DNA of 64,000 bases from Burkholderiales bacterium (GTDB lineage: Bacteria; Pseudomonadota; Gammaproteobacteria; Burkholderiales; Casimicrobiaceae), in the NCBI GenBank assembly GCA_031270015.1, contig JAISYH010000032.1:1-64000 (forward strand), written 5' to 3'. Numbering within the stretch: the stretch's first letter is position 1; every line of letters begins with the position of its first letter. A program made the translations under genes and the position numbers. The notes under the pieces are model-generated. The model was not told the origin of the DNA, searched no databases, and saw nothing but the letters and a program-made list of their open reading frames with translations. Shown here one piece after another: positions 55,925 to 64,000 of this stretch.

Positions 55925-57913
55925 ATGCCGCTTTTTTCGATATATCATGCGTTGGGAATGTCCGAAACCGCTTCCGATCAGGAAGCGCGTTGCGCTTTGC
56001 GTCAAGCGTTGCGTGAAAATTATAAAAAAACGCGCGATAACTTTGGCGCGTTGGAAGAGTCGTTGCGTTTTTACAATCAAGCAAGCCAGATTCTAAACGA
56101 TCCACAGCGGCGCAGACTGTATGACAAAGAATGGACTTTGTCGCAGGGAAGTTCTGAGAAAAGAATCGATTTCGTCGTACAGGAAATCGTCGGCGACAAT
56201 CCCAATCCGAATGTCGCTAGTTTGCCTCCGGTCGAGATTACTGGCGTTGTTGATTTGTCGCCGAAGAAAAAACCATCGCTGGATTTGGAATTATTGCCTG
56301 AATCGGATATGGATTTCCGAATGCCGCCGCCCAAACCTGCGGAACGATCAGCGGCGGCATTGGCGGCGGAAATGAAATTGCCGAAAGTCGTTTTTCAAGA
56401 AGCGCCGATTTCTGGTATCGAAGTAGATGTTCGGTCGCGTGAGCAAGTACAGACGGCGGCGCTGACCTCTCCGCCAGAAGATATTCCGCAAGAAAATAAA
56501 GAAAAGCCGACATTGCCAGTCAAGCAACACTATCATCCAGTGTTAACCGAAAATATTGGTCATGCGCGTTCACTGATTTTTGTCGGTTTGAGTAGCGGAC
56601 TGGTGTTATTGCTGGTTGTGATATTGTTCTATATGAGTTGGGGATATGTCGCCTCCTCGTTCGAAATTACCCGAAGCTGGGTATGGGGCGTTTTGCTGCT
56701 GATCGGTTTTTTGTTTTATAACTTTGGCGTACGGCAGGGGATGAAACGCACGCATAAAAATTATCAACTCCCGGGCGAACCAGACGACGAAGCGATCAAG
56801 AGCTGGCGGCGCAAACGAACCATTTTTCTAGGCAGCAATTATCTTGCCGAAGATTCAAGCTGGGTCTTTCAATTAAGACTCACCGAATTGGAGCGGGCGC
56901 GGGTTCAGCGTACCAGCTATATCAGTCCTTGGCGACGCGCGTTGGCAAGAATGTTTGACTATGCGTTTTGGGGCTGGCTGTTGATCTTTCCGCTCAGCGA
57001 GTTGGTGAGCAGAGAAGCTCTCTCTCCGTCAATATTAGGACTTATCGAAAATCCACTGATCGCGCCCATCGTGATCACAGCGACATGGATACCGATAGAA
57101 GCGTTGTTGATGGCGGCAGTCGGTACAACGTTGGGGAAATGGTTGTTTGGCGTGTACGTTCAATTCCGCGTCTCCAATCCCTATGCGCCGAGAGACAGCT
57201 TCTCTTGTTGGCGTTACGCCTTTGCGCGGGCGTTTCGGGTTTGGTGGCAAGGAATGGCATTGGGTTTTCTGCCGTTACTCGCTTTTGTCGCGGCGCGTTC
57301 GCAAGCGATGCTGGAACGTTTTGAAGAAACCAGTTGGGATGACGATCATGATGTGCTGGTGACGCATACGCCGATTAGAACATTATCTTTCTTTGTCGGC
57401 GTGATCGGTTTGGCGATGTTATCGTTTTTATACATTGCCGCCTGGCAAAAACCGTTGACGTTGATGGGTGTGCGTACGACACAGCTTATCGCGGAACAAA
57501 TGGAGTCTTGGCAGAAGGAGTCGGGAAATGGCGCTACGCCGTCGCCAAGCGCGACTCTACCTGGTGTAAATAATGGCGCGCAACCTAGACCGATAGACCC
57601 TGAGCAAGCGGAAAGCGAAAGGCGATTAGCGGAATTCCGTGACGCGATCGTTAAAGCAAGCGAAGAAAGCCGGACGCTTCTCGATCACAAAGAATGGCAG
57701 CGCGCATATGAGAGCTGTCAGCAGTGGGCGAGGCTGGAAATCGCCAATCCGGCGCCGCTGCGCTGCCAGGGCGACGCGCTGCAAGCGATGGACAGACACC
57801 AAGAAGCCATCAGCGCGTATCGCAACGCGAAGCTTTACGCGCCGGAAGATCGATCGATCGATGCCGCGATTCAGCTTTCGCAGGAAAAGATTTTTCAGCA
57901 ACTGAATCGTTGA
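55925..57913 (+). CDS. Mosaic membrane protein: degenerate J-like domain, RDD domain, TPR-like tail
   Basis: A 662-residue protein. Residues about 5-68 resemble a J domain (YHALGMSETASDQEAR ... NQASQILNDPQRRRLYD), but the HPD motif is missing, so DnaK activation by the usual route is unlikely. A Pro-rich acidic linker (70-200) leads to two helices (216-240, 251-268), an RDD-type membrane domain (335-470, with ARMFDYAFWGW and GTTLGKWLFGV), a further helix (487-505), and a helical, TPR-like C-terminus (560-660, ending with an AMDRHQEAISAYRNAKLYAP repeat). The role is unknown. Confidence 0.75.
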   Translation: MPLFSIYHALGMSETASDQEARCALRQALRENYKKTRDNFGALEESLRFYNQASQILNDPQRRRLYDKEWTLSQGSSEKRIDFVVQEIVGDNPNPNVASLPPVEITGVVDLSPKKKPSLDLELLPESDMDFRMPPPKPAERSAAALAAEMKLPKVVFQEAPISGIEVDVRSREQVQTAALTSPPEDIPQENKEKPTLPVKQHYHPVLTENIGHARSLIFVGLSSGLVLLLVVILFYMSWGYVASSFEITRSWVWGVLLLIGFLFYNFGVRQGMKRTHKNYQLPGEPDDEAIKSWRRKRTIFLGSNYLAEDSSWVFQLRLTELERARVQRTSYISPWRRALARMFDYAFWGWLLIFPLSELVSREALSPSILGLIENPLIAPIVITATWIPIEALLMAAVGTTLGKWLFGVYVQFRVSNPYAPRDSFSCWRYAFARAFRVWWQGMALGFLPLLAFVAARSQAMLERFEETSWDDDHDVLVTHTPIRTLSFFVGVIGLAMLSFLYIAAWQKPLTLMGVRTTQLIAEQMESWQKESGNGATPSPSATLPGVNNGAQPRPIDPEQAESERRLAEFRDAIVKASEESRTLLDHKEWQRAYESCQQWARLEIANPAPLRCQGDALQAMDRHQEAISAYRNAKLYAPEDRSIDAAIQLSQEKIFQQLNR

Positions 57914-57931
57914 TGTCAAAAACGAATATTG

Positions 57932-58405
57932 ATGAATATTTTTAGTAATTCTGTCGTGGCGTTGAGCTTTCGTTTATTGAACAGCGACGGCGAACTAATC
58001 GAAGAAAGCATTTCCCCGGTCGTCTATTTGCACGGCGGGTATTCGGGACTTTTTCTCAAAGTCGAAGAAATGTTGAACGGTAAAACGGTAGGCGACCAAA
58101 TCCGTGTTTCGCTGGAGCCGGATGAGGCTTTCGGCGATTATGATCCGCAACTTATCCGGCTTGTCGGATTAAGCGATCTTCCTCCCGATGTGGCAGTTGG
58201 CGGGTTTCTGACTTCGGGCGAAGCGGACGACGAAATCGTTTGGCGAGTAACCGATGTGTCCGATGGAAAAGCGGTGCTTGACGGAAACCATGAGCTTGCC
58301 GGACAGCGTCTGTGGTTCGAATGCACGGTGCTTGACGTGCGTGAAGCGACCGAAGACGAAGTTAGGCACGGTCATGTCCACGGCGACGGGCATTGTCATC
58401 ACTGA
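57932..58405 (+). CDS. FKBP-type peptidyl-prolyl isomerase, SlyD-like
   Basis: A 157-residue FKBP/SlyD-type folding factor: an FKBP strand set (FRLLNSDGELIEES, GYSGLFLKVEEMLNGKTVGDQ), a SlyD-like insert-in-flap region and PDEAFGDYDPQL. The tail ends HGHVHGDGHCHH, a short His/Cys cluster suited to nickel or other metal binding, smaller than in E. coli SlyD. The start may be the ATG at 57932 (TTG 57929 is adjacent); no good ribosome site is seen. It ends back-to-back with ygfZ. Confidence 0.88.
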   Translation: MNIFSNSVVALSFRLLNSDGELIEESISPVVYLHGGYSGLFLKVEEMLNGKTVGDQIRVSLEPDEAFGDYDPQLIRLVGLSDLPPDVAVGGFLTSGEADDEIVWRVTDVSDGKAVLDGNHELAGQRLWFECTVLDVREATEDEVRHGHVHGDGHCHH

Positions 58406-59440
58406 TCAGGAATCCAAGCCGTAAGGCAACGTCAGTAACGTCAGCGTTTCTCCGTCCGTAGATTGCGCATGTACTGTGTCGCTTTTAGCGACGGTGCGCA
58501 TGGCGACGAGCATCACCTGTCCTGTTCTATCCGGCGCGGCGTTGACGACTATGCCGCATGCCTGTTCGCCGAATACCGAGCTATACACCGGCGTGCCCGC
58601 CGCGAAGAGTTCCTCGTAGTCGCAACGCGCAAGATAAAGACGTTCTTTGACGTGTCCGAGATAACGGGTGCGCGCGATGATTTCCTGACCGACATAGCAG
58701 CCCTTGTTGAAATCCACGCCGCCGAGCGCGTCCCAGTTCGCCGCTTGAGGAATGAGTTTTTCCGAAGTCGGCGCGGTAATGGTCGGAATCGCCGCCAAAA
58801 TCGCGGCGCGTTGCCAGAGGTTGCGTCCAGACGGTTGCGCATTCGGAGCAAACAGCGCCCAAGTTTCCCGTAGTCGCTGCAGCGCGGCGAGGATCAGCAC
58901 ACGGTTTGTGGAAAGCATAATCATCGTCGCCTGTTTTTGAACGACATCGCCATCCGTCAACGCGATTCCCATTCGGCAAACCGTTTCATTTGCCGTCACG
59001 CCGCACAAACCGAGATAGGCGTATTGCGCGCTGACATCCTCGATCACAACTTTGGCGCGCAGGACGTACATCGACAAGCGGTTTTTGATCGTTTCGACCA
59101 GGTCATCAGACAGCAGCGCGTAAAAACCATCCTCTGCTCGCCACAGGAAAAGGCTCGCCAGCATCCGTCCTTTCGCCGTATTGTAGGTGGTGTAACCGCC
59201 TCGTCCGACCGGCAGCGCGTTGACATGGGTAGAAAGTTGCCCGTGCAAAAAGGTAGCGGCGTCATTGCCGCTAATTCGCAATAATCCGCAACCAGTAGCG
59301 TCACACAAACAAACAGTATGTTCGAAGGCGTCGCATTCGGCGGCATAATTACCAAAATCGGCGACGATTTCCGCGCCGTTCGGCGCTCTAACGATACGCC
59401 CGCCGCGTTCGGCGAGAAACGATAATTGTGTTTTTGTCAT
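58406..59440 (-). CDS. ygfZ: Folate-binding iron-sulfur assembly protein YgfZ
   Basis: A 344-residue GcvT-like protein that supports iron-sulfur cluster assembly with tetrahydrofolate. The diagnostic KGCYVGQEIIARTRYLG motif (Cys essential) sits near residue 230. The N-terminal ISGNDAATFLHGQLSTHV block and the C-terminal beta domain are present. It converges with the slyD-like gene: both stop codons abut in TGATCA. Confidence 0.94.
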   Translation of the reverse strand: MTKTQLSFLAERGGRIVRAPNGAEIVADFGNYAAECDAFEHTVCLCDATGCGLLRISGNDAATFLHGQLSTHVNALPVGRGGYTTYNTAKGRMLASLFLWRAEDGFYALLSDDLVETIKNRLSMYVLRAKVVIEDVSAQYAYLGLCGVTANETVCRMGIALTDGDVVQKQATMIMLSTNRVLILAALQRLRETWALFAPNAQPSGRNLWQRAAILAAIPTITAPTSEKLIPQAANWDALGGVDFNKGCYVGQEIIARTRYLGHVKERLYLARCDYEELFAAGTPVYSSVFGEQACGIVVNAAPDRTGQVMLVAMRTVAKSDTVHAQSTDGETLTLLTLPYGLDS

Positions 59441-59499
59441 AATTTAAGGTTCAAGTTTGATGCATAGAAGCGAGAATAGCAAATCGTAGCCCATAAGTA

Positions 59500-59508
59500 T
59501 GCTACAAT
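59500..59508 (+). promoter_or_regulatory. Extended -10 promoter for rpsB
   Basis: TGC followed by TACAAT (-10 at 59503-59508) is a good extended -10 element. No clear -35 is found 16-18 bp upstream. It would give a start near 59515 and a leader of about 140 nt before the rpsB ATG. Confidence 0.4.
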
Positions 59509-59579
59509 CCAAAACCGTCTTTTATAGGCGGCATGGCGATCAAGAAAAAATTATTTCGCCAAATTCACACACTGGCGGT

Positions 59580-59648
59580 TCAGGGTGCGACGCGCCAAAT
59601 CAGCGCAAAGCCAAACGCCGTCGGTGGCGGTTCAACCCTGATGAGGAG
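59580..59648 (+). promoter_or_regulatory. Structured leader ahead of rpsB, possible S2 feedback site
   Basis: TCAGGGT (59580-59586) pairs perfectly with ACCCTGA (59635-59641) and encloses about 48 nt. The ribosome site GAGGAG (59643-59648) starts just behind the right arm, 9 nt ahead of the ATG. Ribosomal protein S2 represses its own leader in enterobacteria, so a similar role is plausible; this is inference from layout. Confidence 0.35.
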
Positions 59649-59657
59649 TCTATATCA

Positions 59658-60443
59658 ATGTCTGTCAGTATGCGACAAATGCTGGAAGCGGGTGTGCATT
59701 TTGGTCATCAAACGCGCTTCTGGAACCCCAAAATGGCCGAATACATTTTCGGTCATCGTAATAAAATTCATATCATCAATCTCGAAAAAACGCTCGGGAA
59801 ATATAACGAAGCGATGCAATATGTGCGTCGCCTCGTCGCCAATCGTGGCAGCGTTCTTTTTGTTGGCACGAAACGGCAAGCGCGCGACATCATCCGTGAA
59901 GAGGCGACTCGCGCCGGTATGCCTTATGTCAATCACCGTTGGCTTGGCGGTATGTTGACCAATTTCAAAACGGTCAAACAGTCGATCAAACGTCTGAAAG
60001 ATTTGGAACAGATGGAAACCGACGGCACATTTGACAACATGAGCAAGCGCGAAGCGTTGACGCTGACGCGCGAACTGGCGAAAATGCGCCAAAGTCTCGA
60101 CGGCATCAAAGAGATGGAAAGATTGCCTGACGCGATTTTTGTGATCGATGTCGGTTATCACAAGATCGCCGTTAATGAAGCGCAGCGTCTTGGTATTCCC
60201 ATTGTTGCGGTGATCGATACCAACCATTCGCCGCTCGGCATCGATTACGTCATTCCGGGCAACGACGATTCGAGCCGCGCCACACGCCTTTATGCGCGCG
60301 GCGTCGCCGACGCGGTGCTGGAAGGAAAGAACGACGCATTGTCCGGTATTCTGCAAGCGGGCGACGAATTCGTCGAAGTCGAGAAAATCGAAGCGGTTGC
60401 CGGACAGGAAGTCGAAACCGCAACGCTTACGAAAGAAGAGTAA
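59658..60443 (+). CDS. rpsB: 30S ribosomal protein S2
   Basis: Small-subunit ribosomal protein of 261 residues. The ATG at 59658 has GAGGAG upstream and starts [20 protein letters not shown], the family start; an in-frame ATG at 59499 would read the leader. [24 protein letters not shown], and the [20 protein letters not shown] block are conserved. It heads the rpsB-tsf-pyrH-frr-uppS-cdsA series. Confidence 0.98.
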   Translation: MSVSMRQMLEAGVHFGHQTRFWNPKMAEYIFGHRNKIHIINLEKTLGKYNEAMQYVRRLVANRGSVLFVGTKRQARDIIREEATRAGMPYVNHRWLGGMLTNFKTVKQSIKRLKDLEQMETDGTFDNMSKREALTLTRELAKMRQSLDGIKEMERLPDAIFVIDVGYHKIAVNEAQRLGIPIVAVIDTNHSPLGIDYVIPGNDDSSRATRLYARGVADAVLEGKNDALSGILQAGDEFVEVEKIEAVAGQEVETATLTKEE

Positions 60444-60478
60444 ATCGCGGATAGCGGCGTTGTCGCCTGTCTTTTCGA

Positions 60479-60510
60479 TGGTTTGCCGGTGTAATGTTTT
60501 CGGCAGACCG
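60479..60510 (+). other. Hairpin between rpsB and tsf
   Basis: TGGTTTGCCG (60479-60488) and CGGCAGACCG (60501-60510) pair over 10 positions, two of them G-U, with a 12 nt loop. There is no T-tract. It lies 22 nt before the tsf ribosome site and may adjust the rpsB-to-tsf ratio. Confidence 0.4.
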
Positions 60511-60542
60511 CTGTGAACAGTGAACAAAATATGGAGTCAAAG

Positions 60543-61430
60543 ATGGCAGAAATTCCCGCAGGCGTAGTCATGGAAATACGTCGCCGCACCGGGCTTGGCA
60601 TGATGGAATGCAAAAAGGCTTTGCAGGAAGCCGGTGGTGATGTCGAAAAAGCCGAAGAGCTTTTGCGTATCAAATCCGGCGCGCGCGCCAACAAAGCCGC
60701 TGATCGGGTGACAGCAGAAGGCATTATCGGCGGTTTTGTGTCTGGCGATGGTAAAAAAGCGGCACTGGTCGAAGTGAATTGCGAAACCGATTTCGTCGCG
60801 CGTAACGCCGATTTTCAAGCGTTCGCGCAGCGATTGGCGCAAATCGTCGCGGAAAAGAAACCTGTTGACGTGACGGCGCTTTCCACATTGCCGATGAACG
60901 ACGGCACGGTCGAATCGACGCGCCAAGCGTTGGTGCAGAAGATCGGCGAAAACTTGTCGCTGCGCCGTTTCGCTTATCGTGAAACTTCACAACGTCTCGT
61001 GCAATATTTGCATGGCGGCGGGCGTATCGGCGTGACGATCGAGTTAGAAGGCGACGAAGCCACTGGAAAAGATATCGCATTGCATGTTGCCGCGTCGGTC
61101 GCCGGTACTCGTCCAATGAGCGTATCTAAAGATCAAGTGCCGCAAGAGCTGATCGAGAAAGAACGCGCGATTTATCAGGCGCAAGCCGCTGAGAGCGGTA
61201 AACCGCCAGAGATCATCGCCAAAATGGTGGAAGGTCGCGTTGCGAAATATCTTGCGGAAATTACGTTACTTGGTCAGCCGTTCGTCAAAAATCCCGACGA
61301 AACCGTCGAGCAGTTTTTGAAAAGCAAAAACGCGCGCGTCGTGGCGTTTGATCTTTTCGTCGTTGGCGAAGGCATCGAAAAACGCAAGGACGACTTTGCG
61401 GCGGAAGTCGCGGCGATGACCAAATCGTAA
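60543..61430 (+). CDS. tsf: Translation elongation factor Ts
   Basis: Nucleotide exchange factor for EF-Tu, 295 residues. The ATG at 60543 follows GGAG and yields [20 protein letters not shown]; earlier starts (GTG 60513, ATG 60531) lack this fit. The UBA-type N-terminus ([19 protein letters not shown]) and the TDFVARN core motif that contacts EF-Tu are intact. A strong terminator follows. Confidence 0.97.
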   Translation: MAEIPAGVVMEIRRRTGLGMMECKKALQEAGGDVEKAEELLRIKSGARANKAADRVTAEGIIGGFVSGDGKKAALVEVNCETDFVARNADFQAFAQRLAQIVAEKKPVDVTALSTLPMNDGTVESTRQALVQKIGENLSLRRFAYRETSQRLVQYLHGGGRIGVTIELEGDEATGKDIALHVAASVAGTRPMSVSKDQVPQELIEKERAIYQAQAAESGKPPEIIAKMVEGRVAKYLAEITLLGQPFVKNPDETVEQFLKSKNARVVAFDLFVVGEGIEKRKDDFAAEVAAMTKS

Positions 61431-61439
61431 TATTGATTT

Positions 61440-61473
61440 GTCGGCGAGCGCGGCATTCGCGCTTGCCGACTTT
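61440..61473 (+). terminator. Terminator after tsf
   Basis: A 13 bp GC-rich stem (61440-61452 with 61458-61470, one G-U pair) has a 5 nt loop (GCATT) and is followed by TTT. It starts 9 bp after the tsf stop. It likely ends most rpsB-tsf transcripts ahead of pyrH; the short T-run leaves room for read-through. Confidence 0.65.
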
Positions 61474-61514
61474 GAATACGCTGTTTGCAACCGATCAACA
61501 ACCTGACCGATACC

Positions 61515-62264
61515 ATGAATACCATGTCAACCTCTGCTGGAGACGATCTGCCCAGCCCGCGTTATCGGCGTATTTTGCTGAAGCTTTCGGGAGAAGCGTT
61601 AATGGGTGATGACCCGTTCGGGATCAATCGCAAAGTGATTGATCGTATCGTCGGAGAAATCGCCGAAGTTGTACGGATGGGCGTGCAAACGGCAATCGTC
61701 ATCGGCGGGGGCAATATTTTTCGCGGCGTTGCGCCCGGCGCGGCGGGTATGGATCGGGCGACCGCCGACTATATGGGCATGTTGGCGACGTTGATGAATT
61801 CTCTGGCGCTGCAAGACGCTCTGAAACGCGCCGGTATCGTTTCGCGCGTGCAATCGGCGTTGCAAATCAATCAAGTGGCAGAACCTTATATCCGCGGAAA
61901 AGCGCTACGTTATCTCGAAGAAAATAAGGTCGTCATTTTTGCTGCCGGTACGGGCAATCCGTTTTTCACCACCGATACCGCCGCCGCGTTGCGCGGGCGG
62001 GAGGTCGGCGTCGATATCGTGCTGAAGGCGACGCGGGTAGACGGCGTTTATACATCCGATCCCGAAAAAGACGCCAACGCGACGCGCTACGAGTCACTGA
62101 CTTTCGACGAAGCGATCACCAAAAATTTGCGCGTGATGGATGCGACGGCGCTGGCGTTGTGCCGCGATCAAGAAATGAAGATCAATGTTTTTTCTATCGT
62201 CAAACCCGGCGCGCTCAAGCGCGTGGTGATGGGCGAAGACGAAGGAACATTGGTGCATTGTTGA
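61515..62264 (+). CDS. pyrH: UMP kinase PyrH
   Basis: Hexameric amino-acid-kinase-fold enzyme that makes UDP from UMP. Motifs: [54 protein letters not shown] and the C-terminal GTLV. Starts at 61515 or 61524 are equally possible; neither has a clear ribosome site, and a TTG at 61485 is also in frame. Length is about 249 residues. Confidence 0.96.
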   Translation: MNTMSTSAGDDLPSPRYRRILLKLSGEALMGDDPFGINRKVIDRIVGEIAEVVRMGVQTAIVIGGGNIFRGVAPGAAGMDRATADYMGMLATLMNSLALQDALKRAGIVSRVQSALQINQVAEPYIRGKALRYLEENKVVIFAAGTGNPFFTTDTAAALRGREVGVDIVLKATRVDGVYTSDPEKDANATRYESLTFDEAITKNLRVMDATALALCRDQEMKINVFSIVKPGALKRVVMGEDEGTLVHC

Positions 62265-62295
62265 AATTGCGTTCAATACGATCAGGAGAAATATG

Positions 62296-62853
62296 ATGAT
62301 CCCCGAAATCAAAAAACAGGCAGAACACAAAATGTCGCGTTCCATCGAGACGCTAAAAACCGAATTGACCAAGGTTCGTACTGGTCGCGCGCATACTGGT
62401 ATTCTCGACCATATTCAGGTCGATTATTACGGAACGATGACGTCGATTACGCAAGTAGCGAATGTGTCGTTGATTGACGCGCGTACCATCGGTGTTCAGC
62501 CTTGGGAAAAGAAAATGGTATCGGTCGTCGAAAAGGCGTTGCGCGATTCCGATCTTGGCATCAACCCGTCCACACAAGGCGATATCATTCGTTTGCCGAT
62601 GCCGGCGTTGACCGAAGAGCGCCGCCGCGAGCTTACCAAGATCGTGCGTCACGAAGGCGAAAATACTAAAATTGCCGTGCGTAATGTCCGGCGCGACGCC
62701 AACGAGCACCTTAAAAAGTTGCTCAAAGATCACGAAGCCGCCGAAGACGACGAACGGCGCGCGCAAGACGAGGTACAAAAGCTGACCGATCATTTTGTCG
62801 CGGAAATCGACAAAATCGTCGCCGCCAAAGAATCGGAAATCATGACTGTTTGA
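62296..62853 (+). CDS. frr: Ribosome recycling factor
   Basis: A 185-residue two-domain factor that splits post-termination ribosomes with EF-G. It reads [18 protein letters not shown], then [22 protein letters not shown] and [24 protein letters not shown], all conserved. The ATG at 62296 (7 nt from GGAG) gives the standard length; the adjacent ATG at 62293 adds one Met. Confidence 0.97.
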   Translation: MIPEIKKQAEHKMSRSIETLKTELTKVRTGRAHTGILDHIQVDYYGTMTSITQVANVSLIDARTIGVQPWEKKMVSVVEKALRDSDLGINPSTQGDIIRLPMPALTEERRRELTKIVRHEGENTKIAVRNVRRDANEHLKKLLKDHEAAEDDERRAQDEVQKLTDHFVAEIDKIVAAKESEIMTV

Positions 62854-62954
62854 TTTCGTTAGCGTAGGAGACTAATCGTCATCATTTTGTCAGACTCGAT
62901 CTGTTTTTTTGCCGCATTGTCAAGATAAAAACGAAATCCTTTCTTTTTTTGATC

Positions 62955-63755
62955 ATGTTCATATCCTCGACCGTGTCGGTTCCTGAAACGCTTAAGACGC
63001 CGTGTCACATCGCCATCATCATGGATGGTAATGGACGCTGGGCGAAAAAACGATTCTTGCCGCGTATCGCCGGACATAAAAAAGGCGTCGAAGCGGTACG
63101 CGGTTTGGTTCGCGCCGCGATTGAACGCGGCATTTCGTATTTGACGTTGTTTGCTTTTTCCAGCGAAAACTGGCGTCGTCCGCCCGATGAAGTTTCACTG
63201 CTCAAGGGACTTTTTCTCGGCGCGTTGGAGCAGGAAATCGACGAGTTGCACAAAAATAACATTCGCCTGAAAGTCATCGGCGATATTTCCGGTTTTGGCG
63301 CGCGCATCGAATCACTGGTTGCGTCTGCTGAAAAACGGACAATCGAGAATACGCGCTTGACGCTGACGATCGCTGCCAACTACGGCGGGCGCTGGGACAT
63401 CATGCGCGCGGCTTGCGCTTATTTTCGCGCTCATCCGAACGTTTTGCGCGCGCCCGACGACAGTGAAATCAGACCGGAAATGATCGAACCATATTTGGCG
63501 ACCAGTGACCTGCCCGAGCCTGATCTTTTCGTTCGCACCGGTGGCGAAAAGCGCGTTTCCAACTTCATGCTTTGGCAATTGGCATATACTGAACTGTATT
63601 TCACGGATACGTTGTGGCCGGATTTCGACGCACGAGCGCTGGATGACGCGATTGCTTCTTACCAGCAGCGCGAACGGCGTTTCGGGCGTACCAGCGAACA
63701 AGTGCAAGCGACGCGAACGGCAAAAACGGCGTCCGCTGTCGATACTGCCTCATGA
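62955..63755 (+). CDS. uppS: Undecaprenyl diphosphate synthase UppS
   Basis: Cis-prenyltransferase that makes the C55 lipid carrier for peptidoglycan and other wall polymers. The 266-residue protein has IAIIMDGNGRWAKKR (catalytic Asp), HKKGVEAVR, TLFAFSSENWRRP and the C-terminal DLFVRTGGEKRVSNFMLWQ and YTELYFTDTLWPDF blocks. The ATG at 62955 has no clear ribosome site; a TTG at 62949 is the alternative. The 101 bp gap after frr has a weak 4 bp stem followed by seven T. The stop overlaps cdsA. Confidence 0.96.
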   Translation: MFISSTVSVPETLKTPCHIAIIMDGNGRWAKKRFLPRIAGHKKGVEAVRGLVRAAIERGISYLTLFAFSSENWRRPPDEVSLLKGLFLGALEQEIDELHKNNIRLKVIGDISGFGARIESLVASAEKRTIENTRLTLTIAANYGGRWDIMRAACAYFRAHPNVLRAPDDSEIRPEMIEPYLATSDLPEPDLFVRTGGEKRVSNFMLWQLAYTELYFTDTLWPDFDARALDDAIASYQQRERRFGRTSEQVQATRTAKTASAVDTAS

Positions 63756-64000
63756 ATATCACCCAATATTCGCCGCTGACGCGACGTGTGCTGACTGGCG
63801 GGGTTTTGCTGGTTCTTCTTCTCGCCGCGTTGTTTTATTTGACACCGATTGCTTGGGCGTGTTTGACGTTGTTGGTTTTGGTTGCGGCGGCATTCGAATT
63901 GGGACGGTTGCTTGCTTCGGATCATTTGGCTCGATTCGGGCTGAACGTCGCGCGGCATTATCGCTGGTCATTGCCGATGTGCTTGATGATTGTCGCCGGT
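63752..64000 (+). CDS. cdsA: Phosphatidate cytidylyltransferase CdsA (N-terminal part, truncated by window)
   Basis: Start of the CDP-diacylglycerol synthase gene. The ATG overlaps the uppS stop (ATGA). The 83 visible residues have a basic start (LTRRVLTGG), a strong hydrophobic helix pair (about 14-55) and the AAFELGRLLAS stretch that resembles the CdsA N-terminus. The uppS-cdsA order is the standard neighbourhood, which supports the call although the diagnostic C-terminal motif lies outside the window. Confidence 0.88.
   Translation, partial: MNITQYSPLTRRVLTGGVLLVLLLAALFYLTPIAWACLTLLVLVAAAFELGRLLASDHLARFGLNVARHYRWSLPMCLMIVAG

Noticed and set aside
57913-57945. Ten-residue mini-frame between the RDD protein and the SlyD-like gene
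   Set aside because: Too short to support as a leader peptide; no attenuator structure follows.
59655-60527. 290-codon minus-strand frame inside rpsB
   Set aside because: Shadow of a ribosomal protein gene.
62887-62940. TTGTCA-based promoter and weak hairpin with seven T ahead of uppS
   Set aside because: The stem is only 4 bp and no -10 sits at correct spacing, so neither is called as a feature.

Overview
The window reads as chromosome of a Gram-negative proteobacterium, most likely a betaproteobacterium. It has LpxC, TamA/TamB and SecA with a C-terminal zinc motif. The division-wall cluster carries murB between murC and ddl, and the ftsZ-lpxC-DciA/DUF721-M23-secA-argJ-DUF815 ATPase-mutT order and the zapD-coaE-pilD-pilC-pilB order are both familiar from that class. 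Genes are dense, many share ATGA start/stop overlaps, and alanine/arginine codons are GCG/CGC-rich on a moderate-GC background. No rRNA, tRNA, CRISPR, phage or insertion sequence was found, and most genes are core genes.

Layout. (1) 1-9551, all plus: end of the dcw cluster (murD partial, ftsW, murG, murC, murB, ddl, ftsQ, ftsA, ftsZ), making lipid II precursors and assembling the divisome. (2) 9820-18086: lpxC, a tiny two-helix membrane protein, dciA (minus), an M23 peptidase-like envelope protein, secA, argJ, a DUF815 AAA+ ATPase and mutT. (3) 18153-22354: lemA followed by two tandem large M48 membrane metalloproteases. (4) 22481-26333: grpE-dnaK-dnaJ. (5) 26334-28454: a non-coding stretch with a perfect inverted repeat and a clear promoter, a small membrane protein, then ldcA and tadA on the minus strand. 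(6) 28628-35630: tamA-tamB, with aroA 2 bp behind. (7) 35639-42498, all minus: a four-gene peptide-type ABC importer, then a lipoprotein barnase-like RNase, its barstar-like partner and nudB. (8) 42586-50456: a 3-methyladenine DNA glycosylase (plus), then minus-strand zapD, coaE, pilD, pilC, pilB (type IV pilus/type II secretion machinery), a shortened CorC-like CBS protein and a CcsA/YpjD-like membrane protein. (9) 50580-58405: ffh, yqgE, ruvX, a minus-strand YoaA/DinG-type helicase with an unrecognised exported Cys protein, a mosaic J-like/RDD/TPR membrane protein and a SlyD-like FKBP. (10) 58406-64000: ygfZ (minus), then rpsB, tsf, pyrH, frr, uppS and the start of cdsA.

The genes mostly serve envelope building, protein export and folding, and translation. 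Accessory-looking points are the barnase/barstar pair, the LemA plus twin M48 unit, the J-like/RDD/TPR protein, the small promoter-equipped membrane protein and several strong intergenic hairpins. Nothing here proves a new system. The best candidates for a second look are the lipid-anchored RNase with its overlapping inhibitor and the LemA-M48-M48 unit. Similarity statements rest on reading motifs by eye; no database search was run.
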